From NCBI RefSeq assembly GCF_015277735.1, contig NZ_JADHDA010000004.1, forward strand, positions 372,001-436,000: 64,000 bases of DNA, given 5' to 3'. A program made the position numbers and the translations under genes. Of the stretch, positions 62,646-64,000 are shown in pieces. Position 1 is the first letter of the stretch, and each line of letters begins with the position of its first letter. Source of the stretch: Psychrobacter sp. NG254. GTDB taxonomy: Bacteria > Pseudomonadota > Gammaproteobacteria > Pseudomonadales > Moraxellaceae. The notes below the pieces were generated by a model, which was not told where the DNA came from, did not search any database, and worked only from the letters and a program-made list of their open reading frames with translations.

Positions 62646-64000
62646 TCAAGCTGCCGTTTTATTGAGCGTGATTTTTTCAAGCCATTGATTGCGCTGGCTT
62701 TGCAGTGTCGCACCAAGTAGTGCAAAGCCTTTTAGATTGCCTGCCTTATCATAAAAACCCGCAGCCAACTCTTGCCCATACTGCTCAACCCTCCAATCCC
62801 CAGCGCCGACCCCTGGCAATATACTCAGCGGTAAAACAGGCGTCTTTACGATAATGGGTGTCGCTTTCAATGATGCTGGCGTCGGCTTCCCTAATAGGCT
62901 ATTTACCAAAGCAGGTAGCGCCTGATTAATAGGATTGATATAAGGTGCCCATTCACCATCCACCTCAGCGCAATCCCCTAATGCATATATCGCAGGGTCA
63001 CTACTCTGGTGATTTAAATCGGTCTGGATACCTCGGCCTGTTACCAAACCTGCTGCTTGAGCCAATGCAATATTTGGTCTCAAGCCAACGGCACTGAGTA
63101 CCAAGTCTGTCTCTATACATTGCCCATCTTGTAGCGCTAACTGATAACGATCACCGCGTGATTGAACAGAGCGGATACTATTCTCCAGCTTCCATTCCAC
63201 ACCAATTCCGCTCAATGCTTGTTGCAATGCACTACCCAACTGCTGCGGGATTAGTCGCTCCATAGGCCATTTGCCCAACCCTACCACTGTGACAGCAATA
63301 CCATGTGCTGCTAGATCATTAGCAAACTCACAACCAATCAAGCCATCACCTAAAATAGTGATATGTTTTTTATCGGTTAGATGAGAGCGGAACTGTTTGT
63401 AATCTGCTAGATCATTCACACTGAATAGAGCGGACTGCTCACCTTCTACCGGAATGATGATTGGTGTTGCACCAGTCGCTAATACTAAGCGGCCGTAGGT
63501 ATATTCACCTATTGTGGTGTAGAGTCTTTTTTGTGAACGATCAATTTTGTTGATACGAGTGTGTGCGTATACACGAATATCTAATCGTCGCTCCCAGCTC
63601 AGCGCAGACTCTCTCACTAGATCATCACCGCTTTTGCCTAGGGCAAGCGCATTAGATAATGCGGGTTTACTATAGACCGATCCATCATCGGCGGTGAATA
63701 AGGTAATAGACAAATCTGGAGACTGGCTACGCAATGCTGACGCCAACTGATAACCTGCATGACCACTTCCGATAATAACGACTGGTTCAATAGTATTATC
63801 AACGATAGCGTTGCCAATACTTTCCTCTTCTTCATCGGTAATCTCGAGCATCTCAAAATCAGCTTTTGTCACTTGACAGTCAGGGCACAACCAATCTTCT
63901 GGAATGTCTTCCCATCTTGTGCCAGGTGCGATTCCATCAGCAGGCCAGCCTTTCGCCTCGTCATAAACCCAACCACAGACAATACATAACCATTTTTTCA
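62646..64000 (-). CDS. Rubredoxin-rubredoxin reductase fusion, start at window edge
   Basis: The coding sequence is open to the window end, with the likely start codon at 63999-64001 (TG is inside, A just outside). The first 45 residues are a rubredoxin: [18 protein letters not shown], then a C-P-D-C pair (DWLCPDCQV), giving the four iron ligands. An acidic linker follows, then a FAD/NAD reductase of the rubredoxin reductase type: [42 protein letters not shown] (NAD motif) and [14 protein letters not shown]. The fusion would carry electrons from NAD(P)H to rubredoxin to an acceptor such as a monooxygenase. None is visible here. Confidence 0.9.
   Translation of the reverse strand, partial: KKWLCIVCGWVYDEAKGWPADGIAPGTRWEDIPEDWLCPDCQVTKADFEMLEITDEEEESIGNAIVDNTIEPVVIIGSGHAGYQLASALRSQSPDLSITLFTADDGSVYSKPALSNALALGKSGDDLVRESALSWERRLDIRVYAHTRINKIDRSQKRLYTTIGEYTYGRLVLATGATPIIIPVEGEQSALFSVNDLADYKQFRSHLTDKKHITILGDGLIGCEFANDLAAHGIAVTVVGLGKWPMERLIPQQLGSALQQALSGIGVEWKLENSIRSVQSRGDRYQLALQDGQCIETDLVLSAVGLRPNIALAQAAGLVTGRGIQTDLNHQSSDPAIYALGDCAEVDGEWAPYINPINQALPALVNSLLGKPTPASLKATPIIVKTPVLPLSILPGVGAGDWRVEQYGQELAAGFYDKAGNLKGFALLGATLQSQRNQWLEKITLNKTAA

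Overview
The window looks like a chromosomal segment of a Psychrobacter-type gammaproteobacterium (Moraxellaceae). This rests on moderate GC with AT-rich intergenic DNA, the AcnD/PrpF-type methylcitrate cluster, and the protein style (for example the ArsA/Cory-CC-star pair and very long RecB and RecC). The assignment is by recognition, not by database search.

Layout. 1-4933: a truncated MFS exporter divergent from a LysR regulator, two single-membrane-span proteins of unknown function sharing a C-terminal tail, and a second LysR regulator. 5219-6505: a divergent Nramp-like transporter. 6889-19122: a propionate (2-methylcitrate cycle) cluster, prpB - lipoprotein - prpC - acnD - (yefM-yoeB toxin-antitoxin) - prpF - ABC exporter - GNAT - prpD. 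It encodes two alternative 2-methylcitrate dehydration routes (PrpD and AcnD/PrpF) and is interrupted by a toxin-antitoxin module with its own promoter and operator. 19161-29491: an SDR, DUF2868 protein, sterol-desaturase-like hydroxylase, DUF3482 GTPase, ArsA-like ATPase, Cory-CC-star protein, CstA carbon-starvation permease, an unknown protein and a hypoxanthine phosphoribosyltransferase. 29605-41177: recC-recB-recD on the minus strand. 41178-43099: a MITE-like repeat, an unknown protein and a membrane-anchored ModA-like protein.

43173-59617: an integrative island of about 16.3 kb in the 3' end of tRNA-Arg(CCT), bounded by 49-bp direct repeats with one mismatch. It carries a P4-type tyrosine integrase, regulators including an AlpA-like protein, a tightly coupled operon ending in a DUF927 primase/helicase-type ATPase, and two dense repeat arrays in and after that gene which look like a replication origin. 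Its cargo is a type I restriction-modification locus (hsdM-hsdS-hsdR, with hsdR frameshifted), and at the far end a CdiI-like immunity protein preceded by a 9-bp tandem repeat. Between hsdS and hsdR, on the opposite strand, sits a compact operon of three small genes: an unknown protein, a CCHC zinc-knuckle protein and an HNH nuclease-like protein. This is the best candidate here for an undescribed defence-type module. DNA outside the right att site resembles the island's left end, suggesting an older, mostly deleted relative.

59745-64000: a LysR regulator, a EutQ-like cupin, a PuuB/DadA-like FAD oxidoreductase and a rubredoxin-rubredoxin reductase fusion that runs off the window end. Together they suggest an amine-oxidation operon of unknown substrate.
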